From positions 60,444-124,443 of the forward strand of contig NZ_JAEHOB010000018.1 in NCBI RefSeq assembly GCF_016464705.1: DNA of 64,000 bases. The letters are read 5' to 3'. The notes under the pieces are model-generated. The model made no database searches. It saw nothing but the letters and a program-made list of their open reading frames with translations, and was not told where the DNA came from. Positions 1 to 8,658 of the stretch are shown here, piece by piece (position 1 is the first letter of the stretch; each line of letters begins with the position of its first letter). A program made the translations under genes and the position numbers. The stretch is from Qaidamihabitans albus. GTDB lineage: Bacteria; Actinomycetota; Actinomycetes; Mycobacteriales; Pseudonocardiaceae.

Positions 1-1
1 A

Positions 2-1570
2 CCGGCGGGCAAGATCCTGCGGATCGACCCGCAGGGCACCGACGGCCCCAACGGCCGGTACGGCATTCCCCCGGCCAACCCGTTCGTCGGCACGCCCGGC
101 ACGCTGGGCGAGATCTACGCCGTCGGCATGCGCGACCCGCACCGGTTCACCTGGGACCGCGGCGGGAACAATGCGATGTACCTCGGGCACATCGGTCAGC
201 ACGCGATCGAGGCGGTGTACGAGGTGCGGGCCGGCGACAACCTCGGCTGGAGCGAGCGCGAGGGCCGTTTCCGGTTCGACCCGGAGAACCAGTGCTACCT
301 GTACCCGCTGCCGGAGGACGACGAGAAGTACGGCTACACCTATCCCGTCGCGGCCTACGACCACGACCCGCCGCCGAACTGGCCGTGCAACTCCGACAGC
401 GGCCACGCGATCTCCGGTGGCCAGGTGTACCGCGGCGCCGACCTGCCCCTGCTGCGCGGCAAGTACATCTTCGGCGACCTGGTCGACGGCAGCGTCTTCT
501 ACACCGATGTCCACAAGATGAGGCGCGGCAAGGACCGGGCGCCGATCCACGAGCTGCAGCTGTTCAACAGTGACGGCGAGCGGATGCGGATGCCCGACTT
601 CGTCGGCGACGGGCGCATCGACCTGCGCTTCGGCACCGACTCCGCGGGTGATCTCTACCTGCTCGCCAAGGCCAACGGCAAGATCTGGAAGGTCACCGGC
701 ACCCGCTGGGGCGCCGGGTCCGAGGTCACCAGGAAGGTGCAGCGCGACCTGGTGGCGCACTACGACTTCGAGCACCCGTTCGCGGCGAACGACGCCAAGG
801 AGCTCGACCGCGGATCGTCGCGGACGCTGCTGGACCTCGTCAACGGTGGTGAGGACATGCGGGTCGCCGACGGCGCCTTCCCCGGCAGCAACAACGCCCT
901 CCAGTTGCGGCAGGTCAACCCTGGCGAGGCCGGGAACGACGACTGGAAGGCGGGGGTCTGGGACGGCGACGCCGACGGCGTGGAGTCGCTGAGCGCGTTC
1001 AACGGCACCGAGGGCGCGACGGTGATGGGCTGGTTCAAGATGACCGGCGAGAACCCCAGCCCCAACTCCACGACACCGGACCCGGACGACTACTACAACG
1101 CGGTCGGCCTTGCCGGGATCCTCAGCGGGGACTCCGACGGCCACGGCGTCCGGGCACTGCTGGAACTGATCAACGTGGACGGGGAACTGCGCCTGGTGGC
1201 GCTGGGCCGCCGGATCGACGGCGGCAGCTCGCAGACGTTCGCCGCGCAGCAGGACTGGCGTGAGCTGCTCCCGCTTGACGAGTGGGTGCATCTGGCGGCG
1301 ACGTTCGACTACACCACCGGGGAGATGGCGCTCTACCGCAACGGCAAGCCGGTTCCCGGGTTCTACACGAACGCGGGCGACCCGTGGCAGGTCGACGGGT
1401 CCGGAACGACCGCGAGCAACCCGCGCGGGATCAAGATCGGCGGCAGCTTCCCGCAGAACGACAGGGAACGCAATCCGTGCAATTGCCGGATGGACTCGCT
1501 GATGTTCCTGAACACGTCGGCGGACGCCGACACGATCGGGCAGCAGTACCGGCGGTTCCTGAAGCACTGA
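2..1570 (+). CDS. PQQ-type sugar dehydrogenase-like beta-propeller with C-terminal LamG/ConA-like domain (5' end outside window)
   Basis: The frame is open from base 2, so the N-terminus lies outside the window; 522 residues are visible. The first ~240 resemble the C-terminal blades of the glucose/sorbosone dehydrogenase family (GEIYAVGMRDPHRFTWD, NLGWSERE, SGGQVYRG, YIFGDLVDG, GDLYLLAKANGKIWKV). From about residue 249 (LVAHYDFE) to the end is a concanavalin/LamG-like domain (GWFKMTG, WVHLAATFDY, YRNGKPV). The family usually oxidises sugars or binds carbohydrate outside the cell. Being secreted is an inference, because the signal peptide is not visible. A strong hairpin follows the stop codon. 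Confidence 0.8.
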   Translation, partial: PAGKILRIDPQGTDGPNGRYGIPPANPFVGTPGTLGEIYAVGMRDPHRFTWDRGGNNAMYLGHIGQHAIEAVYEVRAGDNLGWSEREGRFRFDPENQCYLYPLPEDDEKYGYTYPVAAYDHDPPPNWPCNSDSGHAISGGQVYRGADLPLLRGKYIFGDLVDGSVFYTDVHKMRRGKDRAPIHELQLFNSDGERMRMPDFVGDGRIDLRFGTDSAGDLYLLAKANGKIWKVTGTRWGAGSEVTRKVQRDLVAHYDFEHPFAANDAKELDRGSSRTLLDLVNGGEDMRVADGAFPGSNNALQLRQVNPGEAGNDDWKAGVWDGDADGVESLSAFNGTEGATVMGWFKMTGENPSPNSTTPDPDDYYNAVGLAGILSGDSDGHGVRALLELINVDGELRLVALGRRIDGGSSQTFAAQQDWRELLPLDEWVHLAATFDYTTGEMALYRNGKPVPGFYTNAGDPWQVDGSGTTASNPRGIKIGGSFPQNDRERNPCNCRMDSLMFLNTSADADTIGQQYRRFLKH

Positions 1571-1580
1571 CACCGGGACG

Positions 1581-1616
1581 CACGCGTGCGGGGTCCGGCC
1601 GGACCCCGCACGCGTG
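1581..1616. terminator. Bidirectional terminator, perfect 36-bp palindrome
   Basis: An 18-base arm starting CACGCGTGCGGG is followed without a spacer by its exact reverse complement. It lies between two convergent gene ends (1570 and 1640) and can serve both. There is no T-run, as is usual in high-GC actinobacteria. Confidence 0.7.
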
Positions 1617-1639
1617 TCCGCGCGCCGTGCCGCGATCGC

Positions 1640-3052
1640 TCAGCCCGGCACCGCGGCGCGCTCCGGCGGCCGCGACGCCCGGTGCGCCGCGACCCCGAGC
1701 AGTGCGGCCCCAGCCGCCAGGAACAGCGCGCCGGAGGCGAGCACGGCAACGCCGATCCAGGGCAGCGCGGGAACGGTGGCCCCGGCCTCCGTGCGCACGC
1801 TGACGCCGGGCGCGGCATCGGCGTTCATCACCACGACGGTCCAGTCACCAGCACCTGCCGGCCAGCTCACCGTCTGCGTACCGGGACCGCTGGACCGCGC
1901 CGCCCAGATCCCCGCCGCGTCCGGTGCGGTCTCCGGCGGTCCTCCACTGTGGAATGTCAGGGAACCGTCGGCGGCGTCGCGGATCGTGGCGTGCTCGACG
2001 CCGGCCAGGTAGCGGGCGGCCTCGTCGGCCGGCGCGATGCCGACGAACACCGGATCGAGCGGGTCGGTGCCCACCACGCGGACGCGGACGTCCCCGACGG
2101 TGCCCGGCAGCCACCGCACGGACTGCTCCGTGAGGGCCACGCGCTCGGTCGTGAGTGCGTAGCCACCGGTGTCGATGGTGCTCTCCAGCGAGAGGTACCC
2201 GTCCGCGCCGCGCTCGACCCTGTCCGCCCACAGCAGTGCGGCACCGCCGGTGAGCAGGCCCATCGAGGCGAACGCGAGCACCGCGCCCACGACCACCGAG
2301 GCGACGCGGCCGGGCGTCCAGTGATGCGCATGCGGTTCGGCCGGCACCATGGGAGCAGGCGCGGCCGGCCGGTCCTCGACCGGGCCCGCGGGATCACGGC
2401 CACCCATGTCCAGCCGGAACGGCGGGTACTCGTCGGTCATCAGCCCGGCATAGGCCGCGACCCGGATGATCCAGCGGTCCATGCCGAGCACGAAGTCGAA
2501 CACCGGCCTCGGGTACTGCCCGGTCACCAGCAGCAGCACACCGGCGATGAGGAGGAGGATGCCGATCAGCCCGCTGGCACCCCAGGTGAAGCCGTCTTCG
2601 GCGGGCCGCCAGGCCAGCCACAGGCCGCCACCGGCGAACAGGCCAACGACGAGGTAGTGCGGGATCGCCAGCAGCCACCACTTCACCAGCACCAGCCCGC
2701 GGGACAGCCGCGTCGGGTAGTCGACCTGCAGCCGGGCCGGGTAGTCCGGCACGTCGGCGAGGGTGAACGGGGGGTAGCGGTCGGTGCCGAGCGCGGCGTA
2801 GGCGTAGTACTGGACGCGCCAGGTCCAGCGCAGCACCCCGACGTTGAAGTCGAAGATCGCGCGGGGGTAGCGGCCGGTGAACAGGATGGCGAAGAACGCG
2901 ACGACGCTGAGCACGCCGAACGCGGTCCAGAGCAACGCGAGCAGCACGTAGTGCGGGAAGGCGAGCAGCCACTTCACCAGCCACCGCCACCGGGACAGGC
3001 CGGGATCCAGCTCGGCCTCGACCCGGACCGGGTACCGCTTGGCGGTCGTCAT
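1640..3052 (-). CDS. DUF4389 membrane protein
   Basis: A 470-residue multi-pass membrane protein with two DUF4389 repeats. Each repeat carries a motif such as YPRAIFDFNVGVLRWTWRV or YPRPVFDFVLGMDRWIIRV, preceded by a hydrophobic helix beginning W(L/W)LAFPHY or WWLLAIPHY. The C-terminal part has two more hydrophobic segments around a ~130-residue exported-looking region. I chose the ATG at 3052 because AAGGAG lies 9 bases upstream; another ATG at 3061 touches that ribosome site. Function is unknown. It is divergent from the nitroreductase at 3193 and shares with it an intergenic region containing a DosR-like site, so co-regulation is possible (inference). Confidence 0.75.
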   Translation of the reverse strand: MTTAKRYPVRVEAELDPGLSRWRWLVKWLLAFPHYVLLALLWTAFGVLSVVAFFAILFTGRYPRAIFDFNVGVLRWTWRVQYYAYAALGTDRYPPFTLADVPDYPARLQVDYPTRLSRGLVLVKWWLLAIPHYLVVGLFAGGGLWLAWRPAEDGFTWGASGLIGILLLIAGVLLLVTGQYPRPVFDFVLGMDRWIIRVAAYAGLMTDEYPPFRLDMGGRDPAGPVEDRPAAPAPMVPAEPHAHHWTPGRVASVVVGAVLAFASMGLLTGGAALLWADRVERGADGYLSLESTIDTGGYALTTERVALTEQSVRWLPGTVGDVRVRVVGTDPLDPVFVGIAPADEAARYLAGVEHATIRDAADGSLTFHSGGPPETAPDAAGIWAARSSGPGTQTVSWPAGAGDWTVVVMNADAAPGVSVRTEAGATVPALPWIGVAVLASGALFLAAGAALLGVAAHRASRPPERAAVPG

Positions 3053-3118
3053 GCCGGTCATCTCCTTCGAATGTTCCTGGTGCCATCCGAGGGTGCGCCG
3101 CCGCCCCGGCGGCAGGGC

Positions 3119-3133
3119 AGGAGCGAAAGTCCC
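3119..3133 (-). promoter_or_regulatory. DosR-box-like site between DUF4389 and Acg genes
   Basis: On the minus strand it reads GGGACTTTCGCTCCT, close to the mycobacterial DosR consensus (about GGGACTTTNGNCCCT, from memory). It lies about 60 bases upstream of both divergent genes. No DosR regulator is encoded in the window. Confidence 0.5.
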
Positions 3134-3192
3134 TTCCGCCGGTGGCCTCCGGCCCTGCTGACTCCGCGGGCGCCGGGCGCACATTTGGTGCC

Positions 3193-4197
3193 ATGGACCC
3201 TCGACTTCCCGATGACGACACCGTCGGCACCGCACTGGCGCTCGCGGGCCGGGCGCCTTCTGTGCACAACTCGCAGCCCTGGCAGTGGCGAATCGGCGGC
3301 CGGACACTGCACCTCTACGCCGACCCGCGGCGGCGGCTGCGGGAGGCCGACCCGGACGGCCACGATCTCGTGCTCAGCTGCGGCGCGGCGCTGCACCACC
3401 TCAGGGTCGCTTTCGCGGCACTCGGCTGGCGCACCGACGTCCACCGGCTGCCCAATCCCGCCGAACCGGACCACCTGGCCGCCGTTGAGCTGCACCGGCA
3501 AGACCCCGGACCGGACGAGATCACGCTGGCGGCGGCGATTCCGCGCCGCCGCACGGACCGGCGGCGCTACAGCTCATGGCCGGTGCACCCGGCACAGGTG
3601 GCGGCCATCGCGGCCCGGGCCGCCGACGAGGGTGCCCTGCTGCGAGCCGTGGACGGCCCGGCCGAGCGGCACCAGCTGGTGCGGGCGATGATCGAGGCGT
3701 CGCAGAGGCACGCGGCGGACCCCGCCTACCGGATTGAGCTCGCGGTGTGGAGCGGACGGCACGGTTCGGCCGACGGCGTGCCGGCCAGGAACGTCCCGCC
3801 TGCCGTCGATGTCTCCGATGCCGCGCCGATGCGCGAGTTCACCGATCCCCGCCTCGCGCAGCCGTCCGGCTCGGCGACCGAGCCGGACGCGGCCGTGCTG
3901 CTGGTGCTCAGCACCGCGTCCGACGACCGCCTCTCCCGGCTGCGCGCCGGCGAGGCCACCAGCGCCGCACTACTCACCGCGACCGCAGGCGGCCTGGCCT
4001 GCTGCCCGCTCACCGAGCCGCTCGAGTTCGCCGACACCCGCGCGCTGCTCCGTGATCGGGTCACCGGCGGGAACTTCCCGCAGATGGTGCTGCGCACCGG
4101 CTGGACGCACGTGAACGCCGACCCGCTGCCCGCGACGCCGCGGCGTCCGTTCGCCGAGATCGCGAGCGGCCTCGGCGAACGCGAGGTGACCCGGTGA
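3193..4197 (+). CDS. Acg-type nitroreductase-family protein
   Basis: 334 residues. The N-terminus (GRAPSVHNSQPWQWRIGG) and the CGAALHHLRVAFAALGW segment match the Acg/Rv2032-like branch of the nitroreductase fold, in which FMN-binding surfaces are duplicated in one chain and the active site may be covered. In mycobacteria this branch belongs to the hypoxia (DosR) regulon. The start at 3193 fits the conserved N-terminus; in-frame sequence upstream is not family-like. Its stop overlaps the GTG of the next gene (GTGA), which indicates an operon with the two small membrane proteins that follow. A DosR-like box lies ~60 bases upstream. Confidence 0.75.
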   Translation: MDPRLPDDDTVGTALALAGRAPSVHNSQPWQWRIGGRTLHLYADPRRRLREADPDGHDLVLSCGAALHHLRVAFAALGWRTDVHRLPNPAEPDHLAAVELHRQDPGPDEITLAAAIPRRRTDRRRYSSWPVHPAQVAAIAARAADEGALLRAVDGPAERHQLVRAMIEASQRHAADPAYRIELAVWSGRHGSADGVPARNVPPAVDVSDAAPMREFTDPRLAQPSGSATEPDAAVLLVLSTASDDRLSRLRAGEATSAALLTATAGGLACCPLTEPLEFADTRALLRDRVTGGNFPQMVLRTGWTHVNADPLPATPRRPFAEIASGLGEREVTR

Positions 4198-4418
4198 CGG
4201 GCCCGGGCCCTTCGACGCGGCGGGCCGTTCTGGCGGCCGCCGTGGCGGTCCAGGTCGCGCTCGCCGCCTCCGCGTGGGCGGACCTCGCTCACCGCGGCGC
4301 CGACGAGGTACGCGGGCCAAAATGGCTCTGGGGACTGACCATCGGAGTCAACTTCGCCGGGCCGCTCCTCTACTGGCGCTTCGGCAGGCGCGGCCCGGCA
4401 CTGGTTCCCCTCGACTGA
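4194..4418 (+). CDS. PLDc_N-like small membrane protein
   Basis: 74 residues with two transmembrane helices and the PLDc_N signature VRGPKWLWGLTIGVNFAGPLLYWRFGRR near the C-terminus (quoted only as landmarks VRGPKWLW and GPLLYWRFG). Such short proteins are common membrane partners of unknown role. The GTG start overlaps the Acg stop by 4 bases, which implies translational coupling. Confidence 0.7.
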   Translation: MTGPGPSTRRAVLAAAVAVQVALAASAWADLAHRGADEVRGPKWLWGLTIGVNFAGPLLYWRFGRRGPALVPLD

Positions 4419-4443
4419 ACCCGATATCGAACGGAGACATGTC

Positions 4444-4701
4444 ATGCCTTATCAGGATTGGGGTCACGGTTACGGCGGCGGCTGGCTCGGCGGGCTGCTG
4501 ATGCTCATCTCAATGGTGCTGCTCTGGGGCGGGCTGATCACCGTGGTGGTGATCCTCCTGCGCCGCTTCACGCACCCGGGCGGCAGCGGCGGCAGAGACG
4601 GCGGCAAGGATGACGCGCTGCGCATTCTCGACGAGCGCTTCGCCCGTGGGGAGATCGACGAGGAGGAGTACGAGCGGCGGCGCACCGCGCTACGTCGTTG
4701 A
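4444..4701 (+). CDS. SHOCT-domain small membrane protein
   Basis: 85 residues: a Gly/Trp-rich N-terminus, one transmembrane helix (about residues 15-38), a flexible GGSGGRDGG stretch, and a C-terminal SHOCT motif (ALRILDERFARGEIDEEEY). SHOCT domains are short helical oligomerisation motifs. ACGGAGAC precedes the ATG. It is the last gene of the acg unit. Its 3' end overlaps the open tail of the broken gene on the opposite strand. Confidence 0.8.
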   Translation: MPYQDWGHGYGGGWLGGLLMLISMVLLWGGLITVVVILLRRFTHPGGSGGRDGGKDDALRILDERFARGEIDEEEYERRRTALRR

Positions 4702-4719
4702 AGGGCCGTCGTCGATGGG

Positions 4720-5662
4720 CCCGGCCGGGCCGACCAAGCGGGCCCGGCCGGACGCTCACGTGCAGGTCGGTGCGTCCCCTGCCGGGATCCTCGCGCCTGC
4801 CGTCGAATCGCTCCCAGTCCTGCTGCCACTGGCGGAGCCGGAGACGGTCGAGGGCCCTGCGCGCAAGAAGGAACGTCCCGGCGGAGGCCAGGACCGCACC
4901 GAGCCAGTTCGAGCCGTCGCACAGCTCGGCACCCTGCTCGGGTGCGCTCAGGACGCGGACCGGCCCGGTCGCCATGCCGGGCGAGGCCGCCAGCCCGGTC
5001 ACGAGTGGCTCCGCCGTGGCGGGCTGGTCCCGCTCGGTGGCCGGCCGCCCGGCCGCCTGGCCGGAGAGCTCGACCCGCCGGTCCCGGCCGTCATCGCCGC
5101 GCACGATCTCGAACCGCTTGTCACCGATGCGCACGCGCGCAGGTGCGGGCCGTCCTTGGCGACGACGTAGGTGTCGAGCTCCACCGCGCCGCTGACGATG
5201 GCTTCGCCCTGCCCGAAGGACGCCTCCACCACGACCAGCGACCGGTCGCCGGTTCGCGGGTCAGCCGTGAAGATCACGCCGGCGCGCTCCGTCCGCACCA
5301 TGCGCTGCACGACGATGGCGATCGCCGGTTCGGCGGTGTACCCGCGCCCGGCGCGGTAGGCCACGACACGGGGAGAGAACAGGGACGCCCAGCAGTCCGC
5401 GACCCGTTCGAGCAGGGCGTCGTCGCCGGAGACGTTGGTGAAGCTGGCGTTCATCCCGGCAAACGAGGCGTCGGCGCTGTCCTCACCGGTCGCCGAGGAC
5501 CGGACGGCGACCGCGGCGGCGGGCCCCAGCCGGTGGTAGGCGGCGAGCACCTCGCCGCGCAACCCCGTCGTCGAGCACCGCCTTGCCCACCAGCGTCCGC
5601 ATCCGTTCGCAGTGGGCGGCGAGCCGCTCCGGTTCCGCGGCCAGGTCTTGGACGTGTGCCAT
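4720..5662 (-). pseudogene. Broken PEP-synthase/PPDK-like gene fused to an Rv1733c-like tail
   Basis: The recognisable part is the ATP-grasp region of PEP synthase/pyruvate phosphate dikinase (AVRSSATGEDSADASFAGMNASF, cited by its landmarks AVRSSAT and DASFAG; then RAGVIFTADPRTGDRS, EASFGQGEAIVSG). The first ~70 family residues are absent. There is a +1 frameshift in the C-run at 5563-5566 (between KAVLDDG and LRGEVLAAY) and a second shift near 5128-5140 (between VVAKDGPHLR and VRIGDKRFEIV). After SAPEQGAELCDG the expected phosphohistidine domain is missing. The frame runs instead into SNWLGAVLASAGTFLLARRALDRLRLRQW, a membrane-tail sequence resembling the end of Rv1733c-family proteins. Two deletion or rearrangement events are the simplest reading. 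Confidence 0.65.
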
Positions 5663-5743
5663 GAGCTGTCTCCGTTCAGGACGTGCTGACGGCGCGACCG
5701 GCGAACGCCGGATCGCAGTGCCATTCCCGCGAGCGCGGGGCGG

Positions 5744-6655
5744 TTACGTCACTTCGCCCGGCCGCACGACCAGCACCGGGCACTCGGCGTGATGGATCAG
5801 CGCCTGGCTGGTCGAACCGAGCAGCATGCCGCGGAAACCACCACGGCCGCGGCTGCCGACCACGACCAGTTGTGCCGTACGGGATCGTTCCAGCAGCTGG
5901 TGCCGCGGCCGGTCGAGTACGACCACGCGTTCCACCTGGACGTCGGGGTACTTCTCCGGCCAGCCGGCGAGGCGCTCGGCGAGCAACCGCTGCTCGTCCT
6001 GTTCGTGCGGCCCGCCTTCGAAGTACACGCGGGCCTGGTTGAAGGCGCTGTCGTACTCGACGTCCAGCCACGCGTGCACGGCCACGAGCGGCGCTTCGCG
6101 CAGCGACGCCTCCTCGAACGCCGCGGCGATCGCCCGCTCGCCGACCGGGCTGCCGTCCACACCCACCACGACCGGACCTTCCACCGGCGGCCGCGCCTCG
6201 CCCTCGCGGTACCGTACGACGGTGACCGGGCATGCCGCGTGGCTCGTCACCGCGACAGCGGTGGATCCGGTCAGCATGCCGGTGAAGCCGCCCCGTCCCG
6301 ACGAACCGAGCACCACCATCCGAGCGGCGCGGGATTCCTCGACCAGCGCCCGGACCGGTGGCAGGGGTGGCATCGCCGTCCGGACCACCAGGCCGTCCGC
6401 GACGGTCCCGGCCTCTTCGGCCGCCGCGGCGAGGATGCGCTCGCTGTCGGCGTCCAGCGCGGCGTAGATGTCCGCGGCCGGAGGCAGCTCGCCACGGTAG
6501 AACTCGTCGGCGGCGTAACCGTATCCGTGCACGATGCGCAGGTCGGCGTTCCGCTGGACCGCGGCACGCGCGGCCCAGCGGAGGGCCTCCGTGGCGGCGG
6601 CGGATCCATCGACGCCGACCACGATCGGGTCCGCCGCGATGTCCGTGGCACTCAT
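5744..6655 (-). CDS. Universal stress protein, tandem UspA domains
   Basis: 303 residues with two UspA domains (about 8-148 and 160-300). Both carry ATP-loop signatures (VLGSSGRGGFTGMLTGSTA and VVGSRGRGGFRGMLLGSTS) and the end motif CPVTVVR / CPVLVVRPGE. ATP-binding tandem USPs of this type are hypoxia/dormancy proteins in mycobacteria. GAGGGAG lies 6 bases before the ATG. Two DosR-like sites lie 65-100 bases upstream, so it is probably part of the same response as acg and the USP at 9931 (inference). Confidence 0.85.
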   Translation of the reverse strand: MSATDIAADPIVVGVDGSAAATEALRWAARAAVQRNADLRIVHGYGYAADEFYRGELPPAADIYAALDADSERILAAAAEEAGTVADGLVVRTAMPPLPPVRALVEESRAARMVVLGSSGRGGFTGMLTGSTAVAVTSHAACPVTVVRYREGEARPPVEGPVVVGVDGSPVGERAIAAAFEEASLREAPLVAVHAWLDVEYDSAFNQARVYFEGGPHEQDEQRLLAERLAGWPEKYPDVQVERVVVLDRPRHQLLERSRTAQLVVVGSRGRGGFRGMLLGSTSQALIHHAECPVLVVRPGEVT

Positions 6656-6718
6656 GTGTCACTCCCTCGTCCGGTACCTGTCGTTTCCGAACGTAGGGGC
6701 GGGCACTCCGCGTCCGCT

Positions 6719-6756
6719 GTGGTCGTTGGTCCCCGGTGGTGGGGTCTTTCGGCCAC
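6719..6756. promoter_or_regulatory. Pair of DosR-box-like sites upstream of USP
   Basis: 6719-6733 reads GGGACCAACGACCAC on the minus strand. 6742-6756 reads GGGTCTTTCGGCCAC on the plus strand. Both are close to the DosR consensus, and they face each other 8 bases apart. Paired sites are usual for strongly induced DosR genes (family knowledge). Confidence 0.45.
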
Positions 6757-6791
6757 GGACGTGGAGACGCCCGGCCAGTGCTGGTCAAGGG

Positions 6792-6849
6792 TCGTGAGTG
6801 AAGAACCGTGTTCTAACTCGTGTACGCACTCACGACCGGTGACCAGGCA
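6792..6849. repeat. Dispersed palindromic element, copy 1
   Basis: TCGTGAGTG at 6792-6800 pairs with CACTCACGA at 6827-6835 around a central GTTCTAAC. An outer tag GGTGACCAGGCA follows. The stop codon of the DUF302 gene (6830-6832) is inside the right arm, and its last residues GHRS come from the tag. Confidence 0.85.
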
Positions 6850-7240
6850 CGGATCCGGTCAGCGTGTCCAGCGCGGCCTGGATCCGCCGGCCCGCCTCCT
6901 CGGCGACCGGCGTGAGCTCGTCGAGGCCGGGGACCTCGACCATGACGCGCGGCTCCAGTGCCTGCACCACCGTCTCCCCGTCCGCGCGGCGGACGACGAC
7001 GTTGCACGGCAGCAGCAGGCCGATCTCGCGCTCGACGCCGAGCGCCCGGTGCGCCAGCCCCGGGTTGCACATGCCGAGGATCACGTAGGGTTCCATGTCC
7101 TCGCCGAGCTTGTTCTTGAGCGTGGCCTTGACGTCGATCTCGGTCAGCGACCCGAAGCCCTGCTCCTGGAAGGCGTCCTTGACCTGTCGCACCGTGTCCT
7201 CGTAGGGCAGGTCGAGGGTGATCGTGCGGGCGTACTCCAT
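6830..7240 (-). CDS. DUF302 protein
   Basis: 136 residues. DUF302 landmarks: the N-terminal PYEDTVRQVKDAFQEQGFGSL, the ILGMCNPGLAHRAL turn and LLPCNVVVR. DUF302 proteins are small soluble proteins often linked to redox or sulfur genes; their chemistry is not established. The start codon is 3 bases after the stop of the MBL-rhodanese gene, so it is the last gene of the tauE-cstB-like operon. The final PGHRS is contributed by the palindromic element. Confidence 0.8.
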   Translation of the reverse strand: MEYARTITLDLPYEDTVRQVKDAFQEQGFGSLTEIDVKATLKNKLGEDMEPYVILGMCNPGLAHRALGVEREIGLLLPCNVVVRRADGETVVQALEPRVMVEVPGLDELTPVAEEAGRRIQAALDTLTGSVPGHRS

Positions 7241-7243
7241 GTT

Positions 7244-8641
7244 TCATCCCTTCTCGACCGGCAGGCCCGCCCGCGTCCATGCGGTCATGCCGCCGGTGAC
7301 GTTGCTGATGTCGGGCAGGCCGTGCCGCGCGAGCAGGCTCGCCGCCACGGACGAGCGGTAGCCGCTGCCGCACATGACGGCGATCGGTGTGCCCGCGGGC
7401 AGTTCGCCGATCCGGTCCGGCAGCTCGGCACCGGTGATGTGGGTGGCACCGGGCACGTGGCCCGCGTGCCACTCACCGGGCTGGCGGACGTCGAGGAGCG
7501 TGACCTCAGCCTGCTCCCTGCGCCGCCGAAGCTGATCGACCGTGATCTGCGGGGCGCCGGCGACGGGCTCCGCGGCCGTGCGCCACGCGGTGAACCCGCC
7601 GCGCAGCCAGCCAAGCGGGGGTGGATAGCCGATCCGCAGCAGTTGCCAGGTGACGTCCCACAGGTCCGCGGGGTCGTCGAGCACGAGCAGCACGCGCGCC
7701 TCTTCCGGAAGCACCGTGCCCGCCCAGGTCGCGAACGCGTTGCCCAGACCCACGTTCAGCGCCCCGGGCACGTGGGCGCCGCCGAAGGCCTCCGGGGAAC
7801 GGGTGTCGAGCACGACCGCGCCCGCCTCGCGGTGCCGCTCGAAATCCGTGACGTCCAGAGCGGGCGGCTCGGCGAGGAGACCGAGCGGAGCGACCCCGGC
7901 CATGTTCTGCGACCGCATTCGCCGCCAGTACGGCGGCACCGCGGGCAGGTTGTCCAGGCGCAGGCATTCGCGGACGAACCCGTCGGTGGAGTCGACCTCG
8001 GCGAGGACGGCGTTCGTCCGCCGCTCGTAGCCCACGGTCGTGGACAGCCGGGAGCCGATGTTGCCGCCGCACAGCGACCCGGCCACGTGAGTGGGGTACA
8101 CCTGCACGTGGTCGGGCAGCGACAGCAGCTTGGTCTGGATGGTCTCGCAGAACATCCGGGCGGCCTGCCGTGCCTGCTCCTCGCCGCCGAGCAGGTCAGG
8201 TCGCGCGAGGTCGCCGACGAGAAGAGCGCCGCCGGAGAGCAGCAGGGCGGGCACGTCGGCGCTCGTGGCGCGGTCGTACACGAGCAGGCTGATGTGCTCG
8301 GGGGTGTGGCCCGGCGTGTGCAGCACCTCGATACCGACGTCGCCGAACTCGACGACCTGCCCGTCGCGCAGCGGCTGGTGGGAGTACCCGAGCTCGCCCG
8401 CGGCCGAGCCCCACACCCGCGCCCCGGAGCGTTCGGTGAGCTCCGTCAGCCCCGAGAGGTAGTCGTTGTGCCCGTGGGAGTCCGCGGCATGGGCGATCCG
8501 CAGGCCGTTGTCCCTGGCCGCGCCGAGATAGGCATCGACGTCCCGGCGCGGGTCGAACACCAGCGCCTGCCCGGTCCGCTCGTCGCCGATAAGGTACGAG
8601 GCGTGCCCGAGGGACGGCAGATAGAACTGTTGGAAGAACAA
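7244..8641 (-). CDS. MBL-fold persulfide dioxygenase with two rhodanese domains (CstB-like)
   Basis: 465 residues: an N-terminal metallo-beta-lactamase domain (metal motif DSHGHNDY at residues 55-61, LHTPGHTPEH, PTHVAGSLCGG), a middle rhodanese-like domain without the active Cys, and a C-terminal rhodanese with Cys near 424 in the loop VMCGSGYRSS. This architecture and length match staphylococcal CstB, which oxidises persulfides to sulfite/thiosulfate. I chose the TTG at 8641 because the conserved start is FFQQFYLPSLGHASYLIG and AAAGGTGG lies about 6 bases upstream. It is co-transcribed with the TauE-like exporter (17-base gap) and DUF302. Confidence 0.8.
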   Translation of the reverse strand: MFFQQFYLPSLGHASYLIGDERTGQALVFDPRRDVDAYLGAARDNGLRIAHAADSHGHNDYLSGLTELTERSGARVWGSAAGELGYSHQPLRDGQVVEFGDVGIEVLHTPGHTPEHISLLVYDRATSADVPALLLSGGALLVGDLARPDLLGGEEQARQAARMFCETIQTKLLSLPDHVQVYPTHVAGSLCGGNIGSRLSTTVGYERRTNAVLAEVDSTDGFVRECLRLDNLPAVPPYWRRMRSQNMAGVAPLGLLAEPPALDVTDFERHREAGAVVLDTRSPEAFGGAHVPGALNVGLGNAFATWAGTVLPEEARVLLVLDDPADLWDVTWQLLRIGYPPPLGWLRGGFTAWRTAAEPVAGAPQITVDQLRRRREQAEVTLLDVRQPGEWHAGHVPGATHITGAELPDRIGELPAGTPIAVMCGSGYRSSVAASLLARHGLPDISNVTGGMTAWTRAGLPVEKG

Positions 8642-8658
8642 GGAAAACCACCTTTCGA

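Noticed and set aside
1586..3691. A 701-codon plus-strand frame opposite DUF4389
   Set aside because: Shadow of the DUF4389 gene; compositionally biased and without domain signatures.
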